Shown: positions 33,401 through 38,628, numbered from the stretch's first letter. The stretch is DNA of 64,000 nucleotides from Siphonodentalium dalli (GCA_032622095.1 CP136069.1:168942394-169006393); one strand, 5' to 3'. Program-made: numbers and translations. Notes: generated from the sequence alone by a model not told the origin.

Positions 33401-33812
33401 TTTAGTGGTTATTTTTTGTATTTGTCGGCACTTAATTCTCTATAAAAGCCTCATTTGATCATCAGAAAGCATGATTTGGAACAGTAAACACGGAAATGAA
33501 AAAAAAAAAAAACTAAATGCGGAAGTGAAACGTCTGCTAAATCCACCAGTGTTGTGCGCGCATCACAATTTCACCGATTCATTTCGCAATAGTTAATTCG
33601 TGATGTCACAGAGTCCCGATAAAAAGGTCATATTGCACACTTGGGAGTCCAATATGACATTCAGGAGTCCAATATGACTTTTTCCCGGATTATCACGTGG
33701 CTGCTTTTTCCCAATCAGAAATAGCGTTAGTTAAGGGATGAATAATAATATGTGTTATTCGTATTTCCAGCATGCTGGACTGAGAGAACCTCCGAGGTCC
33801 CGTTACAGGTGA
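270..33812 (+). CDS. AQR: AQR/Aquarius, intron-binding spliceosomal helicase (3' half, 15 exons)
   Basis: Aquarius is an SF1 helicase of the spliceosome. It binds the intron upstream of the branch site as part of the intron-binding complex. Exons seen: 270-410, 796-1086, 1657-1792, 2975-3031, 4005-4160, 9399-9536, 10433-10504, 11889-12076, 14204-14375, 14988-15158, 24322-24407, 28679-28790, 29566-29628, 30595-30717 and 33771-33812. Every junction has AG/GT borders and the phases agree, giving about 648 residues. This corresponds to the helicase half of the roughly 1,485-residue vertebrate protein; the N-terminal half lies left of the window. All main SF1 motifs are intact, with no stops or frameshifts. 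The C-terminus is shorter than the vertebrate one, and the last exon is less certain than the rest. Introns are large and full of mobile elements; the longest is 9.2 kb, between 15158 and 24322. Family recognition is by remembered similarity to vertebrate Aquarius and is very strong. Confidence 0.95.
796..1086 (+). CDS. AQR: AQR exon: Q-motif, Walker A and motif Ia
   Basis: Contains FTPTQIEAI (Q-motif-like), then GPPGTGKT (Walker A, ATP phosphate binding), then [17 protein letters not shown] (motif Ia, nucleic-acid contact). It ends in [15 protein letters not shown], split after AG at 1086. The acceptor follows TTTTCTTGCAG and the donor is GTTAGT. This is the most conserved exon seen and the anchor for identifying the gene. 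Confidence 0.97.
1087..1656 (+). other. AQR intron, no feature seen
   Basis: AT-rich intron with no recognisable repeat ends. Around 1535-1586 it carries a segment also found at 36087-36143. At this copy the TTAA (1583-1586) is empty, while at the other copy a TTAA-type MITE begins there. Confidence 0.6.
1657..1792 (+). CDS. AQR: AQR exon: [11 protein letters not shown] segment
   Basis: Encodes [18 protein letters not shown] and ends [14 protein letters not shown], matching the helical insertion region after motif Ia in Aquarius. The pyrimidine-rich acceptor ends at 1656 and the donor GTAGGT follows 1792. It continues the AG|A split codon of the previous exon and ends in phase 0. Confidence 0.95.
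1828..1990. repeat. P2 piggyBac-type MITE, fragment
   Basis: Has the family's core: an inverted pair built on AATAAGTTCAACAAACAACC and its complement (about 1884-1940), with TACTCATTGATGAGTAGTT beside it. Neither TTAA end is complete. It lies in the intron 1793-2974, whose remainder shows nothing recognisable beyond AT-rich sequence. Confidence 0.6.
2975..3031 (+). CDS. AQR: AQR small exon (57 nt): VLSRWEEF...
   Basis: A 19-codon exon, [19 protein letters not shown], equivalent to the MSRWEEYISK region of vertebrate Aquarius. AG ends at 2974 and GTAGCT follows 3031, both phase 0. Its small size makes it easy to miss, but without it the protein would lack a conserved helix. Confidence 0.9.
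3271..3667. repeat. CAAGCCT foldback family, copy 1
   Basis: Foldback with TAGTGTGCCTGTCATTTGC near one end and the complement GACAGGCACATTA near the other, plus inner GTCCCCAGAGGGTGAATTT arms. Copies with the same design occur at about 28912, 35728, 37680, 39490, 42659 and 43466. No coding capacity; presumably a non-autonomous DNA transposon. No clear target duplication. Confidence 0.7.
4005..4160 (+). CDS. AQR: AQR exon: NAPQPLFKG / [12 protein letters not shown]
   Basis: Encodes 52 codons including [13 protein letters not shown] and [19 protein letters not shown], highly conserved in Aquarius. AG at 4003-4004, donor GTAAGT after 4160, phase 0 at both ends. The residues at its start ([10 protein letters not shown]) replace a variable acidic/serine linker of the vertebrate protein. 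Confidence 0.95.
4190..5010. repeat. GTCC-rich tandem-repeat element remnants
   Basis: Includes TTTCAATGAAATTATGGACG at about 4355, a duplicated segment with TATGCCACATGTGGGT (4522 and 4560), and (GTCC)n at about 4768-4788. AACCCCACAATG strings (4885, 4957) link it to the 7.7-8.2 kb repeats. Its limits are unclear; it may be the left part of a larger element running to about 8950. Confidence 0.45.
5276..5812 (+). pseudogene. Decayed piggyBac (PGBD4-like) transposase N-terminal region
   Basis: Three broken frames read in order. First is an acidic segment with [16 protein letters not shown], then [17 protein letters not shown]. Next comes [20 protein letters not shown]. Last is [20 protein letters not shown] followed by [16 protein letters not shown], up to TAG at 5810. 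Acidic N-termini and the blocks FxGxxGP...LDENSxxxxFxELFxxDE...IVxETNxY are typical of piggyBac transposases such as PGBD4. Several stops and at least one frameshift (about 5612) make it a relic. The catalytic DDD domain was not found downstream. It sits in a window rich in TTAA-flanked MITEs, which suggests, but does not prove, that a relative mobilised them. Confidence 0.7.
6909..7212. repeat. Foldback element
   Basis: Imperfect inverted arms about 100 bp long. The left arm has GTGTTTAAAATTGGATTAAA and CAAACTAGTGCATG; the right arm has CGTGCACTAGTTTGTCC and CAATTTTAAACACAAA. Centre near 7060. The interval 5820-6900 to its left is otherwise featureless, and reading frames across the foldback are accidental. 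Confidence 0.65.
7222..7362. repeat. Short foldback (hairpin)
   Basis: Left arm GACGGTATTAAACATGGTCT and right arm with AGACCATGTTATCGTC, plus inner GAACATA pairing. Directly follows the 6909-7212 foldback. No target duplication recognised. Confidence 0.6.
7745..8200. repeat. Tandem repeat, ATGGACAAAACCC units
   Basis: Units containing CCCAGTATACATGGACAAAA and CCCCATTATGCATGGACAAA recur at about 7848, 7938, 8035 and 8158, partly in the order of a roughly 90-130 bp duplication. Ends in GTCCGTCCGTCC at 8211-8222, which leads into the next tandem array. Confidence 0.65.
8230..8935. repeat. Tandem repeat, about 165-175 bp units, four copies
   Basis: Units start near 8251, 8423, 8599 and 8761 with AATGGATTTCAAAGATTTGT or its variants. 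They continue through GGTATATGAGTTCA, GAGTTCGCAA(A/G)CCAGGTC and TTATTGGA-TTTGTTTATT. Preceded by a (GTCC)n tract. Short reading frames across it are artefacts of the repeats. Carries the skeleton motif described in the findings. Confidence 0.8.
9399..9536 (+). CDS. AQR: AQR exon: [17 protein letters not shown]
   Basis: 46 codons beginning [11 protein letters not shown] and containing [17 protein letters not shown], then DLVKVGFK. In SF1 helicases this strand lies just before motif II. Clean TTTGCAG acceptor and GTAACT donor, phase 0 both sides. The preceding 5.2-kb intron holds a decayed piggyBac frame and tandem repeats. Confidence 0.96.
10433..10504 (+). CDS. AQR: AQR exon: motif II (Walker B variant)
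   Basis: 24 codons, [20 protein letters not shown] followed by LLLQ. EEAAQ is the Aquarius form of SF1 motif II (Mg-ATP hydrolysis); the family uses Glu-Glu here rather than Asp-Glu, so this is not a defect. Acceptor TTTACAG ends at 10432, donor GTAAAA. Confidence 0.96.
10617..10846. repeat. P2 piggyBac-type MITE, nearly full copy
   Basis: Begins CCTTTCTATACTAAATGGATT and ends ATGCTTTAGTATAGAAAGG, giving inverted ends. The middle has GGTCTATTATTGATGTGGAG and AATAAGCTTAACAAACGACC. The outer TTAA is eroded at both sides. A further fragment of the same family lies at 11123-11235. Confidence 0.7.
11123..11235. repeat. P2 MITE fragment
   Basis: CTATACTAAATACTCATTGA followed by the AATAAGTTCAACAAATGACC inverted core and TATTATCTAAACATCTGG. 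Internal deletion leaves about half of the family's length. Confidence 0.6.
11480..11880. repeat. Dispersed repeat also at 45.9-46.3 kb
   Basis: Shares long stretches with 45930-46300, for example GTGAAACACTCCG(G/A)(T/C)AGGGTGATC, TTCTTATATATTAATTAAAT and CTATGGAGTGGTA(T/C)GG, then a shared CCTCCAGTTG(G/A)CATAGCGCCTGA. The second copy lies inside a TTAA-type MITE. It runs up to the AQR exon at 11889, so the polypyrimidine tract there is partly repeat-derived. Confidence 0.65.
11889..12076 (+). CDS. AQR: AQR exon: motif III
   Basis: Encodes [20 protein letters not shown], the motif III block coupling ATP hydrolysis to strand binding, then [20 protein letters not shown]. Ends in phase 2 (AG at 12075-12076), completed by T in the next exon. 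No changes to key residues. Confidence 0.97.
12407..12794. mobile_element. P1 piggyBac-type MITE, complete (388 bp)
   Basis: Ends TTAACCCTTTACCCAACA and TGTTGGGTAAAGGGTTAA form inverted repeats with TTAA at both borders, the piggyBac target signature. Inside are two roughly 70-bp palindromes (about 12558-12626 and 12697-12764) built on CCAATGCATTCTCTTATATA and its complement, so the whole element is a palindrome of palindromes. No coding capacity. Confidence 0.85.
12934..13718 (+). mobile_element. hAT-related element remnant with BED-like finger
   Basis: Repeated AGTGCTTGAATTT strings lie at both ends and the right border is GTGGGAACCCTG, the complement of a hAT-like CAGGGTTCCCAC end. The left border is less clear and no exact 8-bp duplication is visible. 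The interior carries a zinc-finger reading frame (13307-13522). Confidence 0.55.
13307..13522 (+). pseudogene. hAT/BED-type zinc-finger fragment
   Basis: The frame reads [20 protein letters not shown], then [20 protein letters not shown], then [11 protein letters not shown] before the stop at 13517-13519. The pattern C-x2-C ... MGxxALKSHxxSxKH is the short BED-like finger found at the start of many hAT transposase-related proteins. No catalytic region follows before the element ends, so it is either a truncated copy or a small stand-alone protein. The latter is not supported by any splice or promoter evidence. Confidence 0.6.
13949..14040. repeat. P2 MITE fragment
   Basis: AATAAGTTCAACAAAACTGA paired with CATTTGTTGAACTTATTAAA, followed by CTGAAATGAATGAATGGGA. 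Core only; ends missing. Confidence 0.5.
14204..14375 (+). CDS. AQR: AQR exon: [10 protein letters not shown]...[13 protein letters not shown]
   Basis: Covers [33 protein letters not shown] and [13 protein letters not shown], the start of the second RecA-like domain. TTTTGCAG acceptor at 14203, donor GTATGT after 14375, phase 0 exit. Confidence 0.96.
14655..14743. repeat. Tandem duplication of 43 bp
   Basis: AGAGAAGTACTTGGAATATA and the following 23 bases through CATGAAAATTAAC occur twice in a row without visible mismatch. The identity implies a recent local duplication in this intron. Confidence 0.85.
14988..15158 (+). CDS. AQR: AQR exon: motif [14 protein letters not shown]
   Basis: 57 codons starting [15 protein letters not shown] and containing [15 protein letters not shown], a conserved RecA2 strand, ending [11 protein letters not shown] at 14986-14987, donor GTAACG. 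Sequences resembling the last ~25 bases of this exon plus its donor recur in the following intron (see findings). Confidence 0.96.
15508..16024. mobile_element. P2 MITE interrupted by a hAT MITE
   Basis: The left part has GGTGGGAAATGTTCGGATAA and the AATAAAGTTTAACAAATGAC core. After the nested element (15611-15988) the right part resumes with TCAATAAGTATTTAGTGTAG and AAAGG. Removing the insertion restores the normal order of this family (ACTACTCATCAAT-AAGTATTTAGT). Confidence 0.75.
15611..15988. mobile_element. hAT-type MITE with perfect 8-bp target duplication
   Basis: Ends TAGGGCTGTAA and TTACAGCCCTA are inverted repeats. The 8-bp TCATCAAT occurs on both sides (15603-15610 and 15989-15996). 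The interior contains repeated ATCGTGATA/TATCGTATTG strings and no coding capacity. An 8-bp duplication with TAGGG ends is characteristic of hAT elements. Confidence 0.9.
17265..17478. repeat. Internal long inverted repeat, left arm
   Basis: Pairs with 21935-21970 (TCCGCCAAGGAGAAGCCC and following bases) and with 22098-22284 (TATTATCCTCGGCCTTGTGT through AACTGGCTAGATG complement). Contains the direct repeat CTCCGGTCAATCAG twice. Marks the edge of a nested unit of about 5 kb inside the hAT-type element. Confidence 0.8.
18930..19640. repeat. Degenerate tandem repeat, about 150-160 bp units
   Basis: Units begin CATTTATATTG(T/C)(G/C) near 18931, 19079, 19246 and 19611. Each carries an AACA(C/-)ATGGCTCT-TTCTATT segment and CACACATATAAAG(T/C)GC. 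One unit is interrupted near 19280-19430. Short frames here reflect the repeats, not a gene. Confidence 0.65.
20090..21600. repeat. GC-rich direct repeats inside the hAT-type element
   Basis: Two pairs of diverged direct repeats. One pair has GTGGCCCACTCCATTACGAG (about 20150 and 20838) with CTTGTCCCCCTGGA. The other has GAGATTCGGGCAACCAATCC (about 20703 and 21497) with AGCACCCG(C/A)GCCTTTGG. Much richer in GC than the surroundings. Overlapping frames are open on both strands but resemble no protein I know. They may be pieces of a retroelement captured in the larger element. Confidence 0.6.
21935..22340. repeat. Internal long inverted repeat, right arms
   Basis: Two copies of an end beginning CCATATAGTTCAGTT (21935 and 22269) with different continuations, GAAGGGCTTCTCCTTGG and TCGGGCTTCCCTTGAGG. 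Between them is the complement of the left arm. ATTTTTATATTAAAATTAGT and its complement also pair here. The layout suggests repeated insertion of elements sharing one terminal sequence. Confidence 0.7.
23118..23261. repeat. Hairpin beside the hAT-type element
   Basis: AGAGTAATCAATTCTGAGAA with TTACGTTAAATAATT pairs with AACGTAATTCTCGGAACTAA and TTGATTACTCT; the inner part AAGAGTTTCTTACC also folds. Looks like an independent foldback next to the 8-bp duplication of the large element. Confidence 0.65.
23802..24256. mobile_element. P1 piggyBac-type MITE, complete (455 bp)
   Basis: TTAACCCTTTACCCAACAAA at the left and GGTAAAGGGTTAA at the right, TTAA at both borders, palindromic CCAATGCATTCTCTTATATA blocks inside. 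Compared with 12407-12794 it carries an extra middle segment with AAACATCCATTACCCTGCAG and GAGTGTCGTCTGCTC. It lies 65 bp before the motif V exon of AQR. Confidence 0.85.
24322..24407 (+). CDS. AQR: AQR exon: motif V
   Basis: Encodes [20 protein letters not shown] followed by RTKTVGHLR. The [10 protein letters not shown] stretch is motif V; vertebrates have Phe where this has Tyr, a conservative change. AG at 24320-24321, donor GTATGG after a phase-2 AG. The intron before it is 9.2 kb and holds the large hAT-type element. Confidence 0.96.
24408..27280 (+). other. AQR intron part with no recognised feature
   Basis: Unique-looking intronic sequence with no coherent reading frame, no known repeat ends and no RNA gene signature that I can see. 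Local GC rises mildly near 24900-24960. The rest of this intron holds the foldback at 27285 and the composite element at 28007. Confidence 0.5.
27285..27418. repeat. Foldback element
   Basis: CAATTGCAGTCCTCGAAATT and AATTTCGAGGACTACAATTG are inverted ends about 134 bp apart; TGCCA-type pairing continues inside. A small MITE-like foldback in an AQR intron. Confidence 0.7.
28007..28453. mobile_element. Palindromic MITE core inside a different pair of ends
   Basis: Ends GTGACCCACCATATCAAATC and its complement GATTTGATATGGCGGGTCAC, flanked by AAAT. The interior is nearly the same as that of the P1 element at 23802-24256 (same palindromes and same ACATCCATTACCCTGCAGGG middle). Identical cargo with different terminal repeats. 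Confidence 0.8.
28679..28790 (+). CDS. AQR: AQR exon: motif VI
   Basis: Encodes [20 protein letters not shown] (motif VI, arginine finger in SRAR) followed by [10 protein letters not shown]. The acceptor CTTTGAAG is weaker than the others, but the phase (AG|G) and conservation fix it. Donor GTAAGT. Confidence 0.95.
28912..29340. repeat. CAAGCCT foldback family, copy 2
   Basis: CAAGCCTAGATAGTGTGCCT at the left and CAGACACACTATATCC at the right, with GGTCCCCAGAGGGTGAATTT and its complement folded on each side of a roughly 180-bp centre. Lies between the motif VI exon and the next exon of AQR. Confidence 0.7.
29566..29628 (+). CDS. AQR: AQR exon: [17 protein letters not shown]
   Basis: 21 codons, [20 protein letters not shown] then Met. 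Corresponds to the RPLHLHIIPTEPFPTTR segment of vertebrate Aquarius just after motif VI. Acceptor TTTTTCAG, donor GTAGGT, phase 0. Confidence 0.9.
29880..30290. repeat. Two diverged tandem units with the GGTATATGGA skeleton
   Basis: Two units near 29880 and 30175 share ATGTCCG(A/T)TAGCA(C/T)GATAACTT, (A/T)TATGGA(A/C)CT, AACAATATCTCAA and TTCGAAAACCAGGT. They resemble the 8.2-8.9 kb array in layout. Coding-like frames across them are not supported by splice sites. Confidence 0.55.
30595..30717 (+). CDS. AQR: AQR exon: [17 protein letters not shown]
   Basis: 41 codons with [18 protein letters not shown], matching the IIKNMPQMANFVYNMY region near the Aquarius C-terminus. It ends MAQQGVHQ before GTAAAA. 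The acceptor is TTTTGTAG at 30594. Confidence 0.93.
30924..32381 (+). mobile_element. Helitron-like element with tandem repeats
   Basis: Starts with TC (TCTCATATATATTTTGAAGA) after an A and ends with CTAG before a T. AGCCCGGACAACGTCGGGCT forms a hairpin 6-7 bases before CTAG. Removing it rejoins a MITE sequence at an A|T. All of these are Helitron features. The leader has (GTCT)n and is repeated at 31728. No Rep-helicase is encoded, so it is non-autonomous. Confidence 0.75.
31050..32345. repeat. 122-bp tandem repeat arrays (two blocks)
   Basis: Units of 122 bp, seen clearly by the spacing of GAATTTTATCGGGTCGCCGA (about 31174, 31296, 31418, 31540; again 31982, 32126, 32248). They are GC-richer than the surroundings and contain CGCATGCGCAGACGAGATCT, GGAAACGGGT and CTTGAAATTTGGTATGTG. 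Blocks 31050-31620 and 31860-32345 are split by about 240 bp that includes a repeated leader. Since 122 is not a multiple of three, long open frames on both strands are accidental. Confidence 0.9.
32650..33125. repeat. P2/P3 MITE fragments in tandem
   Basis: Two P2 copies in a row: GTATACATTGGAATG(G/T)GT(T/A)TG, GGGAGACAATAAAA and CATTGGTGGGAAATGTTCA occur at about 32658-32755 and 32928-33040. The first runs into a P3 right end (GGAAGCTCCAGTCATTAAAG, GGTTAA at 32832-32826 region). The second has AACCCTTTATATACTAAATG at its left. Confidence 0.65.
33190..33351. repeat. Near-perfect snapback repeat
   Basis: ATTATACAATGTTGTGCACA and AAAAGTCATATTGGACGAGA pair with TCGAGTCCAATATGACTTTT and CTGTACACAACATTGTATAA. 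Related AGTCCAATATGAC strings at 33645-33680 suggest a second, broken copy. Confidence 0.75.
33771..33812 (+). CDS. AQR: AQR probable last exon and stop
   Basis: A good acceptor (GTATTTCCAG, ending 33770) opens a phase-0 frame, [13 protein letters not shown] then TGA at 33810-33812. The stop overlaps a strong donor-like string (CAG|GTGAAA at 33806-33814). The exon may therefore instead splice on to a further exon, which I could not find. The acidic Ser/Thr-rich tail of the vertebrate protein is absent. No AATAAA is close downstream; an ATTAAA lies at 34034-34039. Confidence 0.5.
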   Translation, partial: HAGLREPPRSRYR

Positions 33813-34328
33813 AAATATCAGGATAAAAGAAAGGTCTACAACTAATGCTCACCTGATGAACAGTCACGTGCATTCACACGACAGTCGGCCACAGTCTGGT
33901 CTGGTGAAAGCTGCTTGGCAGGCCAGATAGGGGGAAATTTGAACAACTGACTTGCTGTGGCTAGTCTCCCAAATCACCCATTCATTTCATTCATCGTATG
34001 AGAATTCAACTCACTCAATCATATCTTCTGGTGATTAAAATGAATGATGCTAAGAAATAGTTTCCTCATTTCTTCCTAAATTGTATTATCCTAAGAATTA
34101 GTACGTCAAACTTAGTATTGCTAAAGCCAACTTGGCTGGAATTGCAGAAGCTCAGAAGGTCGATATCATAGCCAACCCTTGAATGACGGTTGGTATCTGG
34201 GTATGAGGTAGTGATTACCGCACTTGAGTAATGCAAGGATATCCTTATGTTAATCGATCTCATGCAAAAATCGCAAGTGCTCTTGTTGATCAATGTAAAT
34301 CCCAGTGGATGATTTGACAACCATGTTA

Positions 34329-34542
34329 CAGTAATGCCCTAAATAATCGAATCCTTAACCACAGCAGAATTGTGGGTAATTTTTCAGGATTTAGTCGGAA
34401 ATATGGCTTGTTGCCATTCATCCGGAAAGCTCTCAGTGAGAGCTTTCCGTTGAATGGCAACAAGCCACATTTCCAACTAAATCCTGAAAAATTACCCATA
34501 ATTCTGCTGTGGTTAAGGAGTCGATTATTTAGGGCATTACTG
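34329..34542. mobile_element. Tc1/mariner-type snapback MITE, copy 1
   Basis: CAGTAATGCCCTAAATAATC at the left, complement at the right, TA on both sides, and folds over its whole 214 bp with a turn at CTCAGTGAGAG. TA borders and CAGT ends fit IS630/Tc1/mariner elements. Other copies: 38413, 39867, 43068. Confidence 0.85.
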
Positions 34543-35269
34543 TAATTAGCATTTGAAACAACATGACATTTGTTCTGGTTTTGTTTACTTATGGACAAAG
34601 CAGTCAGATGCGCATTTCAAATCATAGACACCCACATCAAGAAATTGACCAAGCCTGCATCAATTGTGGTGCAAGTTCTTGACTTTGTTACTGGATTTAA
34701 TCCGGGCAAAGTGTTTGTCGACTCCCCGGCTGCTCTGGGTATACATAATTTGCATGTCTCGATATTATAATGGGAGATGGTTACCATCATAGAATATTCA
34801 CTTGGGTACTATTTTGGGACATTGGTGATATTTTTGGGGCATTTCATATATTTTTGGGCAAATGGCACCCGGCAGAGCAAACACGACAATTAGAATGCAA
34901 GCCGAACTACATCGTGTTATGGTGTCGGCAGAAGTGATGTAAATTAAGTTGATGCCCACTTCCATTGATGCCTCAATGATAGCCAGTGTTTCATCAGAAT
35001 TGAACCAGTTATGATATCTATATTATAAAGGGATGTCGCAGTGATACCAGGGTGTAGAATAAACATGGAACACGTGTCTTAATCGAGAATGATTTGCAGA
35101 TGACTCCGCTCTCGTGAAGTATGTCCTTGCGTCTTCAGCTGCTCGTTTGATAAAAGATTCTCGACTGGGACAATTTTTGTTTTCTGCATATATAACACAG
35201 AGACCTTTGTCGAAAACAATGTTTACATAAAATAAATATATAGTAAAGGGCAGACAATCACTGGTATCC

Positions 35270-35745
35270 AATTCCGTAAAATCGTGGAATTTCTGACTTA
35301 CTGCACCGATTATGGCCACATAAATGGCATTGTCTCTTGATTTTCTTCTTCCAAAAGTGATAAAAAAAACCCTTACATTGTCAAATGCAGTGGAATGTCC
35401 ATAGCCTTTTGTACACTTTGAAGTGATCAAATTGCTTTGGAGCAACAAAATTTGACCCTCTTTCTCATTGGTCGATATTTAATATACATAATGTTTTTTT
35501 TCTCACCGCGTTTTTATAAAATAATTATCGACCAATCAGAAAGAGGGTCCAATTAATAGCGATTCGGTGTCATGCCGATGGTTCGCCGCAAAAGAATTAT
35601 ATCACTTCGAAGCCTACAAAAGGTTTATATCGACATTCCACTGCATTGTACATGGTAAGGAGGTTTTCTGTCACTTTTGGAAGTAGAAATATTTACCGAC
35701 CATAATCGTTGCAGTCAGTCAGAAATTCATTCTGCTTAGGCCTCA
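35270..35745. repeat. Foldback element (about 475 bp)
   Basis: Left arm GTGGAATTTCTGACTTACTG through CTTCCAAAAGTGA to TGCAGTGGAATGTCC; right arm has the complements (GACATTCCACTGCA, TCACTTTTGGAAG, CAGTCAGAAATTC). Inner arms are CATTGGTCGATA and TATCGACCAATC. It explains a 141-codon minus-strand frame here as accidental. Confidence 0.7.
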
Positions 35746-36067
35746 TCTTCTGAGTTGTATCTTATAGTCTCAAATCAACATTGTTAATTTACATTTATAG
35801 TTACTATTTCTCTTCTGTTCATTTTATATCCCCCAATTTCAAAAGATAAATTGCCTAATTGAGGTGACTAATTGGTGAACATCACCAACTTCAACTGGGG
35901 AACTTCAATCTGATCCTAGGTCTCCCATAGCAGTTGATGCCTCAGTGGAATGAAGTTCCCAGAGGGTGAATTTAGTGATGCTCGCCCACCAGCGGGCTAG
36001 CATCACTAAATTCACCCTCTGGGGACCTCATTCTGCAAATGACAGGCACACTAAACTCAGGCCTTGC
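35728..36067. repeat. CAAGCCT foldback family, copy 3 (left end missing)
   Basis: Starts inside the family at CATTCTGCTTAGGCCTCATC and runs to GACAGGCACACTAAACTCAG and GCCTTG. Inner arms GTGAATTTAGTGATGCTCGC and complement are intact. Confidence 0.7.
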
Positions 36068-36139
36068 TTCAATGAGCTGCATGCATTTAAAACATCTGTT
36101 TAGAACAACCTCGAACTGAGTGAGAATGTGCCATGCTAA

Positions 36140-36220
36140 TTAACCCTTTCATGGCGGGAGCTGCGCTGGTGCAGCATTAAAGACCCTGTGCCAGTGCATT
36201 CCCTCTGGGGACGTCATTAT
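36140..36220. repeat. P3 MITE, left end only
   Basis: TTAACCCTTTCATGGCGGGA and GCTGCGCTGGTGCAGCATTA, then CAGTGCATTCCC before breaking off into a CAAGCCT-family piece. The flank to its left matches 1535-1586. Confidence 0.65.
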
Positions 36221-37370
36221 AGCATCAGCACAATACAGGGAACATCTACCCAATCCCACATGTTGGAAGAATAACACCATATTTGGTCAATAGACAACAT
36301 TTATCCATGATTTACAAATAGATTTAAATTACAGTGACAACTGATAAACCTGTCCTGAGGTAGTCATGGTAACAGCACTGGTTGTCATGACAACCAGCTT
36401 TATACACTGTGCTTTTAACAAATTACTTGTTTTTATTGTGGAGAGTAAATAGAACACAAAACAGTTTATAACAAAGTCCTGCAAACTTAAGATTTGGTCT
36501 CTTCCCTCAACTCTTTACACAGACTCATAAAAATAATAATTCTGAGTCGAGGACAGCCATCAACATACAAAGCTTCTGTCGACAAACCGTGTGCTATATG
36601 AGAGGCCATTTTCACATTTGTTAATAATTAGTTTTCACCCCTCGAAGATTAAATGAGGTTCATAATCAGGTTTGGCTGGGTTTTTTTCTGTTTTCTAAAA
36701 GAATTTCACTCGATAGTCATCCTGCAGACTATTCTATAAGTGTTAAGGGGGTTTAGTTTATGGTGATCAAATAATTGCACTTAAATGCAATTCAATTGCA
36801 CTAATTACATAGTGTTCATTGCACCCACATAATGTTAAATGAATTGTGCTTAAGCACAATTGAATTATATTTGTGTATAACTATTTGCGCTACAGCACAA
36901 TTAATTGTACTTAAGCGCACCCAATTATTTATTAAATGTGAAAATGGCCTCAATCAATCAGTTTATTTCTCATAAACCTATACATACATAGGTATGGAGA
37001 TAATAACAATTTAAATATATACAATAAATGCTCCCATAATGCTATGTGTATGATTTTGAATTGAAAACCTCATTTCACAAGTCTTAAATTGAATGTGTGT
37101 GTGAAACCAAGGTTCGTATTCATAAACCGGGTTGTTTATTTTGTAGTGAATGAATGCAAATGGTACCTTCGCTATTGCTTTATGACACACACCATTGTCA
37201 ATATGATTGATCCAATCTGTCATATTTGCAATTTATAAACCACACCGCCTCACGATTAAATCCCGAACTCTTACTGGATAAAATCCACAATAGAGAAAGA
37301 AACTGACTGAGTCTCTCTGTAGAATGAGTAGTGAAGATATATTTGGGCTTACAACATCACGGTAAATATT
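36220..37370. other. Intergenic, AT-rich, little recognised
   Basis: Between the two convergent genes. Contains a 20-bp perfect palindrome CTGGTTGTCATGACAACCAG (36370-36389) and a cluster of palindromic GCACTTAA/TTAAGTGC-type strings at 36775-36930 (for example TGTGCTTAAGCACA). No reading frame or known repeat ends otherwise. Confidence 0.5.
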
Positions 37371-37460
37371 GTTAGGCCAATGTATTCTGTTATATATGCG
37401 AGACTCACATATATAAGAGAATGTATTGGCACAGGGATTTTTTTTTTTATTTCAGAAAGC
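37368..37460. repeat. P3/P1 palindrome core, single
   Basis: GGCCAATGTATTCTGTTATA and AAGAGAATGTATTGGCACAG form the palindrome, followed by AGAAAGCTCCAGTCAT from a P3 right end. A solo half-element. Confidence 0.65.
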
Positions 37461-37679
37461 TCCAGTCATAGATTTGTTTAAAAATGGGTTTCGGAAAATT
37501 TATGTTGTTTAAGAAAAGAGACCACATCTTCAAATAGATTGAAAAATGTAAAGATATATACTCAGGCTGTAAAATTGTCAAATATGATTTCATTCAACAA
37601 GGTGACAGCGTTTTCACTTATGAAGTTTGGCTACTGCATGAGTAAGGCCAATATTTCGGCCATATTTTGATAACAAAGA

Positions 37680-37830
37680 AACTTTCCAGAGAAGATGAGG
37701 CCTAAACAGAATGAGATCCACAGAGGGTGAAATTAGTGATGCTATCCTGCATAGCGGGATAACGTCACTAAATTCACCCTCTGGGGACCTCATTCTGCAA
37801 ATGACAGACACACTATACTCAGGCTTGCTC
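37680..37830. repeat. CAAGCCT foldback family, copy 4 (half)
   Basis: GAGAAGATGAGGCCTAAACA, the folded GAGGGTGAAATTAGTGATGC/GTCACTAAATTCACCCTC arms and ACACTATACTCAGGCTTG. Only the right half is kept. Confidence 0.65.
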
Positions 37831-38001
37831 TCAGGCCACCTATTCCAACTCCCCAATAAGTATAATAAGGTGAGAACAGATTCAGTGTTCAAAAACTGGG
37901 TGAGAAGAAATTTTGGGAAAGATCTGTTTCTTTTTCTGTGATAATTTGACTACAATCCTGGCTATTTATACTGAGGACGCATGTGTACCTTGCCAGTGTA
38001 G

Positions 38002-38402
38002 CTGATAGGGTCATTGTCATAACGTTTTATACATAAATGAACACCATTCTCGCGTTATAATGTCACATGATAGGGGTCATTGTCATAGGCTTTCTACATA
38101 AATGCACACATGCTGATCATTTTTGTAAGGTCAGTTCCATGCGCTCATCAATCAAACAACCAGATATTTCTGCCGTTATTAATACTATAAGATCAATATG
38201 TGACCAACTTTAGCGCAGTCGTCCTTGTGACAAAACAAATTTATGCCTGCATCGGAAGAAAATAATTTGAAATAGAATCAGATGACAATTATTTCCGCAA
38301 CATTTCTATCTGGTGTCGACCGAGACTGGTGTGCATTTCTGTATGCATAAATGCACATGGTGTACGTTTATGTATAAAACATTACGACAATGACCCCATC
38401 AG
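38002..38402. repeat. Foldback MITE
   Basis: CTGATAGGGTCATTGTCATA and GTTTTATACATAAATG pair with GTTTATGTATAAAAC and ACAATGACCCCATCAG. A second partial copy of the left end (GATAGGGGTCATTGTCATAG) lies inside at 38071-38090. Confidence 0.7.
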
Positions 38403-38412
38403 TGCCAGTGTA

Positions 38413-38628
38413 CAGTAATGCCCTAAATAATCGACTCCTTAATCACAGCAGAATTATGGGTAATTTTTCAGGATTTAGTCGGAAATATAGCTTATTGCCA
38501 TTGATCGGAAATCTCTCAGTGAGAGCTTTCCGATGATTAGCAACAAGCCGTAGTATTTCCGACTAAATCCTGAAAAATTACCCATAATTATGCTGTGTTT
38601 AAGGAGTCGATTATTTAGGGCATTACTG
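38413..38628. mobile_element. Tc1/mariner-type snapback MITE, copy 2
   Basis: Same ends and TA borders as 34329-34542, full length with a few mismatches between arms. It lies immediately beyond the AATAAA of the TIKI gene. Confidence 0.85.

Noticed and set aside
34570-34770. Coding-like plus-strand frame (AVRCAFQIIDTHIKKL...) after the AQR stop
   Set aside because: No acceptor in phase with the last AQR exon and no recognised family; left as intergenic.
35023-35448. A 141-codon minus-strand frame
   Set aside because: It coincides with one arm and the flank of a foldback element; the complementary arm has no matching frame.
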